From contig NC_046683.1 in assembly GCF_009870125.1 (NCBI RefSeq), positions 59,969,869 through 60,033,868 of the forward strand: a stretch of DNA of 64,000 nt, given 5' to 3'. Positions 29,416 to 42,600 of this stretch are shown in pieces (the stretch's first letter is position 1; the number at the start of each line of letters is the position of its first letter). A program made the position numbers and the translations under genes. The notes under the pieces were generated by a model. The model was given only the letters and a program-made list of their open reading frames with translations, made no database searches and was not told the DNA's origin. This DNA comes from Drosophila pseudoobscura. Its lineage: Eukaryota > Arthropoda > Insecta > Diptera > Drosophilidae.

Positions 29416-32149
29416 GACCAACTACTAAACCAGGAAGGCGAGAGTACCCACAGAATGCGCGATTCACCGCGCACACAACCGCCGTGCAGCGCCAACGCGA
29501 ACAGACTATATCCTGGCATGGCCTCCTGGCCTCCTGTACAGCTCGTGGAAGCAACAATTACGCGCGCAGCCAACGGGCACTGAAATAAAATGTGAATTAA
29601 ACGCGCCACCCACGCGATAAGTGTCAATGGATGTGTTGAACCCCGTATTCGCATACCCGTGTGCCCCATGGATGTAGTGTGTGCTGTGGTGTGGTGTGGT
29701 GTGTCTGCTCCAATGAGGATGACGCTGGACAGGACACGCGGCACTTTCAACTGTTTCTTGTTGCTGTCACAGTCACAGCGCTCACATGTTCGTACCCGTG
29801 TTGGGTGACACAAAAGCCAACTTCCTGCTTTCAGGGTCGCCGTAGCCTACCTTTGTGTAATTATGTCTGCCGCAGCCCCAAAAAGTGTCAACAGCGCTGG
29901 CCCAAAAAAAAATATCGCATGTCGCATTCACCATGTGAAAATTTCCATTTTTCATTTTCACTTTTCATTTTCTTGTTACTGTTTTTGCTAGTATCTTTGT
30001 ATCTTCCATTAGTGCGTTGCGTTGGCCCATGTCCTTAATTATGAGAGCACGAAGCATGAAGCGCTGCCTTCACTTTGTTTTATAATTTGGATACCCTGTA
30101 CTGGACACCGATTGGGGATATTTGAAGCTTAGTTAGGTATTCTAGGATCCATTTGGGGCTTATTTCACAATAAAAAACCCTTCAAACCTTTCGTTTTTAT
30201 TCGGGTTTCCATTCATTCCAATTCAAATTTAATCGTTTACAAACATTCGAATACTTGTTCTGGCAATATATATAATGAATATTTTATATCTTGTGCTTAT
30301 TGGGTATCTTTCAGTCGATTTAGTGCTTGCAATACCCCCGTCCAGAACCCTCCCATTTTCCCCGGAATGCGTTCCAGTCCCCAGTCCCAGTCCCAGCCAA
30401 GCCCACCTGCGGTGCCGTGTTCGCATATCCATGTCCTGGCAGCCCCGTGCTGATATGCAATGCTTTTTCTATTACATGCAAAGCGCGTTAAATTAATTGA
30501 ACTGTAAAGTGTCAGCAGAAGCAGCAGCAGCAGTGCCACCAGCAGAGCCAGTGGCAGGAATATAGCGACACCATCAGATGACGAGTAACTCAGCATGTTG
30601 CATTTAATTTTTATTATTTTCACTTTATTCTATGGCGCTGAACCAGATCCACTAAATACTAATTTAACTTGGGTTGGTTATGCGTTGCGTTATGCTAAGT
30701 GGCTTATACTCGTAAAATGAACTTTTCTATTTTGTCGCAAAAAGTTATTTGTCGAATGTCTAGATGTGTTTTTGTGATGCGTGTGATACGAGTATGTGTT
30801 TTGTATGTGCTTCCTGGCCTGGATTATGCTTAGTACAAATTTCAGTTTCAGTCTCAAAAATTGTTTGCATAAATTAACTAAAACCATTTTACGTACGTAT
30901 ATTATTTGTATGTATGTATATTTCATCTTCGTCCTGGATCTATAAATGTCGTACCTAAATGGAAACTGTGATAAAATTGTGAGTAATATCGTCTACTGCT
31001 GCAGCCGATGCTGGACAATAAAAGCAAGGCATCTACATAAATAATGCAATAAAACCCCGACGGAATTTGATGACGACTGAAGTTATGTTGGATGCATAAG
31101 CATCTGGGCATAGCTCCAGTCTAGTATTTCCCAGTATTTCACAGATACAAATGCCTATCTAAATATTTTTCTAATCATTTTTCTGTATCCTTATCGACGA
31201 GTATGTACTTATCCAATAACTTATCAGAGTTCAAGTACAATCTGCATTTGGCTCGTGCACTGTACACCCTCTTTGAAGCTAGCTAACTACTATGTCTACG
31301 AGTCCTATCTACGAGTACCTTCCCAACCAAACCCTGTTTTTATAGTTAAAGAATCCCCATAAATTTCGAGTGAATCGCTTATACACCACGTATGCCACAC
31401 ACGCCACCGCAGTGGCAGTAAATTTATAGAGTAGCCCCCTGCAAAAAAGGGGACTGCGAAGCGCAAAAATGGAATCGATTTATGCATAAAAACGTTGATG
31501 CTGGAAAAATTTATGAATAGCAAACATTTGATCTTTGTTGTCCTTGCTGCAGGAGCTTTAGCACGCTCTTTTCCCGCCACCTTGGCCGTGTTTGCTTAAC
31601 TTAATAACCAGTTTTTCTCGTACCCGAAAAACTGGTCAAGTTAAGCAGTGTAGAAGATGCTGCGCTTTTTGGCTGCTTCCTTTTCCTGTGTGTCGTACGT
31701 GGCGTATGATTAATGTGCGTGGCTTGTTCGCTTAATGAATTGGCCACAAGAGTACGTGTGTACTTGTGTGTGATTGTGTGTCTGTGTGGTGTGTTGCCAA
31801 ATACTTTGTTGTTGTTAATACTTAAATACACATTGAGCTCGAGTCCTATGCTCGCTAATTGACTTATGTCTACTCGTATGCCTGTTGCTTTGGGCCTCCT
31901 CCATGGTCTTGGTCCACCTCCTGCCTATGTAAATGGCATCCCGATGAGCTTGTCGTTCGTTTTGCTTTGTTTTCAGTTAATTTGGTCATTTAGTCTATTG
32001 ATTTTCATATGAACTAAGTATGCTAGAGCTTAGGGCCAGCATATTTATCAAACCTACACTTAGGGCTATGCAAAAAAAAAACTCACTTAACAGCTAATAA
32101 ACGCACACATTACGGCAGTTCGAGGGGCGGCCGCTGTCTGGCCTGGCTC
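29416..32149. other. No confident gene; noncoding DNA
   Basis: The only notable frame is a - strand ORF at 30297-30596 (99 aa) starting MLSYSSSDG with a Leu-rich hydrophobic stretch, listed under findings. Several TACGAGTA/TACTCGTA words occur (30707, 30787, 31310, 31871). The stretch 29600-30200 shows no coding signal. Confidence 0.5.
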
Positions 32150-32422
32150 TCAGAATGTTGTCACTTTGCCCAAACGCATGCCGAGCAATTTACGGCGCTT
32201 TTTGGCGCTCAACTTTGTCCAAATGGTGCTGCTGCCCTCCACAAGCAGGAACTCGTCGCATAAATCATCAGTTTCCTTGGCTATGCCGCCGTAGAAATGA
32301 TCCTCCTGATACTTCTCAGAGCGCGAGTCGCCGGAAACGAAGCCGCTCTCCGGCCGTGACAGGGAGGCGGTGTGCCAGGGCAGCTGCTGGAACCATCGTG
32401 CCACTTTGGCGGTCGAGGAGAG
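32150..32422 (-). CDS. Terminal coding exon, probable alternative 3' end of the NOS1AP-like gene
   Basis: Acceptor CCACAG at 32428-32423; 90 codons then TGA at 32152-32150. It starts LSSTAKVARWFQQLPWH, continues PESGFVSGDSRSEKY, and ends LLGMRLGKVTTF. It enters in phase 0, the phase in which the NOS1AP-like exon ending at 34964 leaves. The patch SGFVS followed by acidic residues resembles the SGIAS region near the C-terminus of vertebrate NOS1AP, and the last residues T-T-F match a class I PDZ ligand, as expected for a protein that docks on the NOS PDZ domain. The join is inferred from phase, order and motif. Confidence 0.6.
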   Translation of the reverse strand, partial: LSSTAKVARWFQQLPWHTASLSRPESGFVSGDSRSEKYQEDHFYGGIAKETDDLCDEFLLVEGSSTIWTKLSAKKRRKLLGMRLGKVTTF

Positions 32423-33640
32423 CTGTGGAAATGAGTGGGTGGTGGTGGTGGGTAAAGTCAGTGTGTAAATTTATGCAAATGAGTTATGTGCGCAAATTGC
32501 TGCCCCGCAGCAAATCCAGCGAGAGTAAAAGAGAAGAGAGACGAGCAACGAGCAACGAGCAACGAGGCGACCAGGGAAAGTGAAAAATGGTGACACTTGT
32601 TTTTGCTGCTTGTTTCTTGCGCCGCACTGAGCCGGACGGGCATCGTTTTTCATTCATCAAGGGGAAATTTATGCACTCCGTAATGCGCTCAAGAGTACGG
32701 TTCTGCTGTGCTGCCGGTTTTTGCTGGAAAACTCATTAGGGAAATTGGCCAGCCAACCCAGCGTTAACATTAAATTATTAACAATAATATATACACTCGG
32801 ACTGGTATCGAAACAAGTGCAGAGCTCTGGTCAGAATGTTTATACATAATTATGCGACTTTTATTATTATATGCGATGTTTGTGCTGCTTCTGTTTCTGT
32901 TAATCTTCGATTTTCCAATGAACAAATAACATTTGCCTAGGCAACTAATTAATGCATAGAGTATTGGCATTTCAAATTATTATTATTATTATTGCGCTTT
33001 CCATTTGCATCATATTGTAAGGGAAAGCCTATGCGAGAGAGCCGCATAATGGGAATTAAAATACAACAATTAAAAAAAAAATTATTCAACTAAGTAATTA
33101 GAATATATAATAGATTCAATAGCTTAAGGGTAAGGGGTGTATAGGTAGATTTCACTTTAGGAAGAGAAAATACTTTGAAACGTTTACTTTTCCAGGTTTT
33201 TCATTGCTGATATGCCGTTGGGGATTTGGTTTAGATTATGCTTCGTAAATACTTTCACTGACTAGACATTAGAGAGTTAGAAAAAAAAAAAACTGAGACT
33301 TTGGCACACTTTGATCTCTCATCTTAACAACAATAATCGGCAACATAATCGATAATCACTAGACTAACTTTGAGCTGTGCAAATAATTTGCTTTAAATGA
33401 TCTTTGGCACACTGGGACCTGCTCAACCTGCTCCACCTGCTCCTAAAATGCAAACTAAAGTTTTCTTCTAAATTAATACTGTTTCACTCATTCACTCGGT
33501 CCTTCCACTCACTAGCACTCACACCACTCAAACCACTCACAATCGAACTCACACTAATCGTCTAACTTAGGTCCTGGTCCGTGTTGAATCTCCTGTATCC
33601 GTGTATCCACGTATCCGCGTATCCGTGTATCCGCGTCCCA
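32423..33640 (-). other. Region between the two alternative last exons; 3' UTR and intron
   Basis: It lies directly 3' of the stop at 33641-33643. AATAAA on the - strand at 32865-32860 could end the longer 3' UTR. A GAGCAAC tandem is present at about 32543-32567 and an ATT run at 32977-32993. No other exon is visible. Confidence 0.45.
33600..33637. repeat. Short tandem repeat (8-bp unit GTATCCGC with variants)
   Basis: About five degenerate copies immediately downstream of the stop codon of the Gln-rich last exon, in its 3' UTR. Confidence 0.8.
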
Positions 33641-36600
33641 TCACTTGGTCGTGTGCCTTGCCCAGGCGGTCCTCTGCACTTGGCTCATCATCTGGCTCCG
33701 ATTGGGCACCTTCTCGCTTGTGCTGCGCGTAATGAAGCTGGGCGTGGCCGACAGCTTTCGCTGGTGTCCCGCTTCGTCCGTCACCCGCAGCTGCACCGTA
33801 TTGAAGCGCGTGTCCCTGCCGCTGTTGTTACCGTTGCCGTTTCCATTGCTCTGGCTGCTTCCGGGACTGATGTTGTTGTTGCTGCTGCGTAGACGCGGGG
33901 ACGAGGGAGAGTCCAGCGTAGAGGAGCTGCGGCTGGTGTCCCGCGTGCTGGTGGATCCCCCACAAGCCAGACCGGCCAGGTTACCGTTTGAGACGGCCGC
34001 TTTCAGTTGCTCCTCGAGACTGTTCAGGTTCTGCTCGATGCTGAGGCGAAGGTCCTCGTTCAGCGAGGAGCTGCCGGCGAAGGAGTTCCGGTTCAAGGTG
34101 CCCAGCTGCGAGGGAGTCAAGGTGCCCGTTGCCGCCGGAGAAGTGAGAAAATTGAATCCCCCCGCTGCCACATTATTGTTAGGGGTGGCCGGTGCACAGG
34201 ACAACGGATTCGCATAAAAGAACGAGTTGTGCGGCGAGGCCGAAGGCGTCTGCTGAGTCGGGGCTGGATTTGCATTCAGATTGAGGGCCTGCAGCCGATT
34301 GAGCAGCTCCTGGTTGACCTGGAACAGATCCTTGGACAGGGCATCCTGCTGCTGCTGTTGCTGCTGCTGCTGCAGCTGGTTGCTTATGCTCTGCAGCTGG
34401 CTCATGGAGGGGTACGGACTGCCTCCACTGGCTGGGGGCGGCGTAGCAGGAGTCAGCTGAGGCTGCGGTTGTTGCTGCTGCGGCGTTGGCGGCGTCTGCT
34501 GCTGTTGCTGTTGCAGATTCTGAAGATGCTGGCTCTGCTGATTAAGCCCGCTCAGCTGATGACTAAGAGATGTCAGCTGCTGGTTGATGTTGCCCAGGTT
34601 GTTAATCTGCTGATTGATGGTCGCCAGGTTGTTGTTATTGCTGGTGGCCTGGAGCAGCAGCTGCAGCTGCGATTGCTGTGGTGGGTGAAAGGTCACAGAC
34701 AATGGAATTAAGTACTGGGCACCTGCCGGGCAGCTCAATGAACTTACAACAAATCAGAACGAGAACGAGAACAACGAATAACGAACAAACAAACAGCTAG
34801 AACTATAAACAGTCGTGCAAAGAACAGCAAATGGCAGCCAAGTAAATCAAAATCATGCAAAAAGGGGATTCTCTGGGTCAGGATATGCTCGGATTTCAGC
34901 GCAAATTTACGATCGCATAACTCAAAAGCTTAAGGTAACATAAATGTCAGGGTATATCCTCACCTGGGGAGCCAGCCCTATGTTGGCTGTGGTGAGGCCA
35001 GCGCTCTGCTGCTCGTTGTATGCCCCCAGCGAGGCCAGGTGCTCCAAGAGCTCCCGATTCTGCTGGAGAAGCTGCTGGGTGCGCGCCTGTGGAAGGGATA
35101 TACTCCAATCAATGTGGCCATTCAATGGGTCAGCTCTATAGTGGCTACTCACCTGCGCCTCGATGCGCGCATTCGTCTCCGAGATGAGCTGCTCTCGCAC
35201 TAGCATCAGTTGTCCCAGAGCCTGACGGGTCTGCAGGGCCTGTGCCTCCAGCTGATCCTTCAGCTGTGTGATCTCAGTACGCGGCGATGCAGGAGAGCCG
35301 GGCAACTTGTCGTCTACATCGCACTGCGATCAAAACGATGTACAATGAATGAAATATAAATTACTAATCTAGAAACATTCAAAGCCTTGCCTTGACACCC
35401 TCTCAGGTCGAGCCAAAAACATATTTAATCGAATTTGTTTACTCTTTCTGGGTGGGTTTTGTGTTTGGATAAACAATTTGGAAATATTAATTTGTACAAA
35501 AGATTTCACTTCGATTTCCATCTGATTTTATGCCGGAGATTGCGGCTCATAAAAATTTGCCAATCACCGATGGCATTTTAATTGTTTTGGTCGGAATATG
35601 GTAATGGCCAATACGATTCGGATGCGGATTGGTTATTATTGGCAGGCCATTCCACAGAGCATTATGGGAATATGATGGGGGTGGTGATGGGGCTGTGGAT
35701 GCGTATTAGTTACGTTACTCACCAGCAGGCTGGTCGATTTGCGTAGACTCGACTGCGATGGCATCAGCTCCAAGTGGTTTGGACGCTGCGGCTGCGTGTG
35801 GTTCAGATCGGGCGTTATGGCCAAGTGCTCTAAAAATAAAAATGAAAACCAGAAATGGTTTGGCGAATTGAGTGAGTGAACAACTGGAGCGTGTACGAGT
35901 ACACGCGGCCTCATCCACGTCCTCCAATTTGTCAAGGTCATTGGACACCCACCAACCCCCACATGGGGCCCACACCTGGTGGTCTCTCTCGCGGTCACTT
36001 TCGCGCTTAATTTCCCATTAATTACAGCATTCTAGAGTTCAATATCTGTTTTGGTTATGTTCTGTCCGTTCAATAAATAATGAAACAATTATCTAGACAC
36101 TCCCGGCGATCATCTCCCAAGATGATAATAATGATGATGATGTCGGGATGGAAAGGGGGATTGAAAGGGGGCCGAGGCTGGGGCGAACGAGGTCCACTGC
36201 CGAAAGCGCTCTGTTTCTGTTTATTTGCAGCCATTTCAATTTGATTTGTTGGCAAATATTTCAGCAATTTCTTCCACGAACTCTACGTACGCCTTTACTG
36301 GCTGTAAAACCCGGGGAGAGCCTGCCGGAATCTCATATATATCACTATACTATATGGCCAATGGGCAATGGCGAATATTTTTAGATTCCGTTTGGGTTTC
36401 GCACCTTGGGCACGTGTTAATTGCTACCGAATGGCTCCAAGTGCTGTAAAAATCCTTCACAGCATGTAAATTAATTTTGCATTTCACATTGTTCAGCGGG
36501 CGAATATTTTTGGCATCTAATTGATTGAATTTGGCCAAAATATGCACCCTTCTTTTGGAAAGAACTTGAATAAGGATTTGGCCTCGACAAACACATGTTT

Positions 36601-39600
36601 CTTTGGCTAAAATAAGAACATTTTTACAACCCGAATGACCCATTTCGAGGGAACCGAGCACACATCATCCTCAATTAGAGAACAGCTCAAAGAGGCCCGC
36701 AGAAACAGCTGCAAAGCAATGAATGGCTGTGTGACAGGGAACAGCAATTAGTAATCTAAATGTTCACATTTTACTTATAGTCCATATACATATAATATTG
36801 TGTGTTGTGATACATTTTAGCTAGCCAATTGCCTGGCCAATGTCAATATGGAAGGTATTGAGACGAGATATTGGCCTGCCAAAAGCAATAAATGGTTGTA
36901 TTTTTATTGTATCCTATACTAGGGGTCTGGAAGTAACGATATATCTAGTGTAGTTCTGCACCAATTGAGAATAAAATATTATCGATTTTAGAATATGTAT
37001 TCCGGATAAAATGTATAGCATAATTTTAGGTGTCTCTCAGTCTTGGGACATTCAACTCTGTCCCCACTGACGCTAATCTAACCAGAGATCAGAGATCTGC
37101 CAGACATATAGACGGACAAAAAGCTGACATAATTCATTAGTTCGGTGTCGAGTCGCTTGCTTGGCTACCCTTCGACACCCAAAAATTATAAGGGGATGAA
37201 CTATGTATCTATTGATATTAATAAATAATTTTTGGCACACGACTCTAGGGCACGCCCACACGCCACCACGTGTCCCCGCCTACGGTGTGTCTCCTGACAA
37301 CAAATTCAAGTTCTACCACTCTGATGCCATGGCTATGATGAAAGTATCTGCAAATATAGTAATCCATCTCGAACCTGGCTCCTCCACCTTCAAAAATATC
37401 CCCCCACCAAATCTCGTAGCTTTATTTTGTTGTTTTATTTATGTATACATCTTTCTCAGAATTTCTGGCGAATGATGTCGTCGGATGGTTTTAGACAAAA
37501 GATGGTAAAAAGAATTGGATTCTTAGTGAGGTTTTAATATTTTTTGTTGTCTGCTGTTTCGTTTTTTTGTTTTCTTGCTTTTGGCAGTCGCTACGCGTTG
37601 ATGACGTCAAACTGCGCCTTGTCTGTGTAAGTGTCTGAGGGGAGGGTGGTAAAACTGATGGGTCGGGGAGACGGCGGAAAGCCGCATGAAGATTATTGAA
37701 AATTGAAGCAATATGTGGAAATTGCTTAACGGCGCTGAAGTGTATGTCGAGAGCGCTCTCATCTCTGCCACAGACTTTTCTTTGCTTTGCTTTTCTTTTC
37801 TTTTCTCTTCTCTTTTTTTTTGAATATTTTTCTCTGCTTATATGCGCAGTCATCTTTCATATTATATATTTTCTTTACTTTTACAGCGAGGGGTATTGTA
37901 AACTGCTTGTTCAGTCTGTTGGTTGGATATACTCGTACCCGTGCACTCGTATTTCTATAGATCTACATATATTGCATTTTGTGTATTTAAAGAAAAGCAC
38001 TATGAAGCGGTAAGTAAAATAAACTATTCCTTAGATCAATAAACCGCCAGTTAATCAACTGAATTTCTGGTCAAATTAGTGTATAATAAACTTCGGTGTA
38101 TCATCGCTTAATTTCGTTAATTTTTGGCAACAGGCAAATGAATTTCAGAAATACATTTTTAATTGTTTTATTTCCCCAATTGCCGTTTTCATTTTTAATT
38201 GTTGTTAATTTTTAAAGCTTTTTCCGTGCAGTTACCTCTCAACCCGCCCTTCCTTGTCGGTTGACCGAAAAATGCAATTTAAATGCAAATGCCTGGCGCC
38301 CTTCGCTCGGAACTGAATTCGAAATTAAAGAGCAGAAATTTGCATTGGAATGCAAAAATGAATAGGAAACTAATGCGCCCGGCGAGTCCAGAGTGTGTCC
38401 ATGGACCCAGGAAGCAGCCGATGGACGTAGTCGTCCGGCAGCGAGAGCTTTTCATTTATTTATTGGCCAGGCAACGACCCACTGGCAGAGCCAGACACGG
38501 CGTAGTCGTAGCCCCAGTTCCCAGTCCCCAGTCCCCATCTCCTTACCCCCAATTCCAATTTCCATTTCCATTTCCAATCCCATTTTTCTTACCTTTCTTT
38601 GGCGTCTCGTTGTCGCCGCCGCCACGTTCCCCATCTTCGCTCAGCTGCTGTTCGCTGATTTGTTCTACATCGAGGAGCTCCGACGACGAGATATCGGAGC
38701 GCTCGTCATTAGGTTCCAGGGAATTCTTATGAAGATTAAATTTGTGGCACACTTCAAAGGCTTGGCCGACGGTGCGAACGATGCGCATGGCCTGAGACTG
38801 CAACGAGAGGAAGAGAGTAGGAGGAGAAGACGAAAAAGGAGATTAATATAATTTGATTAAGCCATCAGGCCCCGACCAATCTCCCACCTCCTATATTGAC
38901 TGCAATTAAGGCTCCCAAGGAGGCACCACATGTGGTGCCCAGTGCCACGCCACTCAACGCGACGCAAATTACGCACACACCCCGTATACCCATTGAACCC
39001 ACCTCAGGATCGCTTGCCGCACAGCCGCAGGAAATTGCATCCTTTGTGCGATTATTGCATAAATTATCACAGTCGCTTCCTCCTGCTCCTGCTCCAGCTC
39101 CTGCTACTGCCAATCCCCCTCGGGTGCGCTCCAGGGGAGAGCTGCGTCGTCGTTGCCTCGCCTGCCGCTGCTCAGCCATTAGGAGCGGCAGGACCTGGTC
39201 CCCGGCCACAATCGGCTCCCGGAACGACAGTTTCTTGCGCGGCTTGTCCGTCTTGGGTCTTTCCAGCATAATGCTGCTGTTGCCGATGCCAAATCCATCG
39301 CCACCTCTCCCTCCGCCACCACCACCCCCGCCCCCGCCGCTGCTGTGGCTGGAGTTGCTCTGCTGGTCACTGAGGCTTTTGCGGCGCTGCAACTGATGGC
39401 GCTGCTCAGAGCGCTGGTGCAGCTGTTGGGCACGGCGCAGGGCCTCCGGAGAGGCCGTTTCGTACCGGTCGCTGGGCAGGCGCTTGAACTTGAGGCGGGC
39501 TTTCAGCACATCTCCATTGGACACGGAGGCGGAGGCCTGTGGCTTGTGGGTGCTCTTGGCCACAGGCTGCTCCTTCTTGATGATGTACACGGTGTTCTCG

Positions 39601-42600
39601 TCGTCATTGAAAAGAATATGCTTGGGCTTGTGGTCGATGTATGTGTCGTCCAGGAAGCGAGTCGGCTGTCCTGCCTGTCCTACCAGTCCGCCTGTCGACC
39701 TGGGTGCCAGTTCGCTTTCCACGCAACCGATAAGCTCCCGGATGTCCAGACTCTTGTTGCGGGACAGATGCTTCTGCTTCCTTTTATTCGCCGGCACCGG
39801 GGACTGGGGCGGCTTGCTGGCATTGTTATCCTTGAGATTAAGCTGCTTGTCGCCCACGAGAATGTCTCGGATGAGGCCGCCGCCGCTGCGGAAGATATTC
39901 CGATGGTAGTGCACCTCCGAGGGCTTCTCCGCACTGGCCGCCTGCTGCTCGGCCTGTGGCGCCTGGGCCTTGGCCATGTTCACCTTGCTGCGACTGCGCG
40001 CCCATGGTAGGAAGTCGAAGGCCTTGGTGATGGGACTGCGGGGCGTGGACGAGGAGCGTTCCAAGAGCTGCTGGTGGCGCTGCTGCTTGTGTTGCGGGGA
40101 TGCCATGATGAGTGTTTTCTCCTGCTTCATGGCCGCAGCGTTCAACGATCCGCGAAAAGTATTCACAAGGTTGCCGCGTTCACAATTTGTCGCGTTTCTA
40201 TGTTCTATTCAACTTTCACTCGTACAGACTCTCGATGGGGAAAGTTCAATGCTGTTAAATGTTTGGCTTTTCTTTCGACCAATTGTCGGGCTATTAATTT
40301 CATAATTTCTTAGGGCTCTTCTCTGTGGTCCATGGGGTCGCTTCCTTGGTCCAGGTTGTTCACACATTGCCGATGCGCCATTTTTCTCGCACCTTCTAGG
40401 TGGCGAAATTGTTTATGCTTCTGCTTCTGCTTCTCTGTTTCGGTTATTGTTTCTGTTCTTATTTTGAGTTCTTTTGCGCGTTCAATTATTTGTGTATTAT
40501 TGAATTATTTGCAACTTTTCATGCTGCCTATACAGCCATGGAAGATACGATATGAGTATTTCTGGGTTATTTTTCGTTGATTATTTCTGCTGCCTGCATT
40601 CGAGCGAGCGAAAAGAAAAACTGTCAATCTCTGGGTTTGTTTAAACTAACCATCGGACAAGACTCATGCAGGCATCAGGCACCAGCAGTCGAATGATGTG
40701 CATTTCTCCGATGATTATGAATCAGACCCGCATTTTGACTGGCAGTACGGAAACGGAACGGAACGGATCGCTATCAGAGAGGGGCACAGAATTGCACCCT
40801 AAAACTATGAGTAATTCAAGCCATTCCACAAACGGTTGTACACCTTTCCAATTGCCAATTAGGGCCAGGCAAATTTGTGTTCTCCCATTTCACCCATGCC
40901 AGCATTTGGCCACAACTGAAGCACTCTGAAGGGCTACTTCAGTGGCGGGCGACTTTGAGCACTTGTCTGAACGACATTAACCACCCATCAATTTGAATTA
41001 TTTTGACAAGCAGCGACAGCACTTGTTGCGCAAGTGGCAGGCAGAGTGAAATAGAGACAGAGATAGAGGGAAACATGCTTACAACACGTTCCTTAAGACA
41101 AACTTCGCGGGTGCCTAACAGTTCTTTCAAGGTGAATCTTCTCCGAATCGAAAGTGGCGTCGAACCGTCTCCCTTTGTGGGGGATTCATAGACATACTGT
41201 AGATGTATCACGCTGTCAGTTCATATGCCACGTGTGCCGAAGAAGAACCCGTCTAGAGAAGGTGCCAACTGATTCTCTATCGTGCTTTTGCACAGAAATA
41301 TATTTCCCATAGGTCTCTTGTGCAATTTCACATAAATCAAATCGAAGGAACTATAAAAACAGCGCATATAAAGTGTGTGGCAATTTGAAATCGTTACAGA
41401 GAACGTTACAGCAAATGAAAACTTAAATAAATACACGCATACAGCTTGAAGAACGAAGAAAATCGCTTTTGCTTGGTTTTCGTGGAAAACTACTTGAAAA
41501 TTTATGGCGTTAAAAAATGACTTTGTTAGCTTTTGTTTTATGTATTTATTTGAATTTTAATTCCCATTTCACGCTGCATGGCAATCAAATCTGGCAGTTT
41601 GTTTGCTTTTGCCCTCCCCAAATGTCTGTCATAAGGGAAAATTTTTACAGAAAATCTTTTGAGTAAGCTGTTCCAGCTGGTGGTTCTGGTTCTGTTTCTC
41701 TGTCTGTTTCTGTGTCTGTTTCTGCTACTGTTTCCTCCTCTCCCTTCTACTCTCTCTATCTCTGGCTCGTGCTATCTGGCAAATGTTTACTGCGGCTATA
41801 AGTCGTTGATGGTCAGAACTTTGCAGCAGTCGGTGGCAGCCACAGAAGCCACATCCGAAGCTCCAGCTGCAGCAGCCTGCAGTTCCCCTGTGGCTGCAGC
41901 TCATAAATTCTGCACATTGTCACGTGGTTTCCGCTCTCTCTCTCACCCTCTCTCTCTCTGTCTATCTGTCTCTATCTATCGCCATGTAGAGGGGCTGGCT
42001 ACTAATGAAGTTCTCATTAGTCATGCAGGAGGCGGCACTTAAAAATTCAATTTACTTAACACGAGTGGAATAAGCAAAAATACTCAAAGAACAAGCGTAC
42101 GAGTATATTTCTGGTTGTTGATGGACTCTGGCTGGGAAAAACACACCTGAACGTTTCGCTCATTTCGGGTTGTTCGATTTCAGAAATACTTTAGAGCAGG
42201 CTATTAAAATAATGGATATATTTTTGCTTGAAATGCAAAAAAAAAAAAAAGAAAAATATGCATATAGAATGGAAAACTGAACGAACGAGCCACGGGGAAA
42301 CGAGAGGAAAACAAAAAACAAAGCGAAACAAAATGAATGCCGATTGTGGCAGCCATTTTTGGGAAAGTCGAAAAGATTGTGGGGAAAAAGGAAAAGTTCT
42401 GTGAGGCTTTTCGCCCAAGCAACAGGTAAACGGAAATAATACCCCGACCCATTTCCACTCCACTCCACAATTTGCCATAAATTGCACAACTTTCGAGCAG
42501 TTCATCAAAATATTAGTAGTGTCTGTCAAAATTTGAGTTTGCCTTTGTTTTGCTGAATTCGATTTATAAATAAATAAGCTAAAGAAATCATAAATATTTC

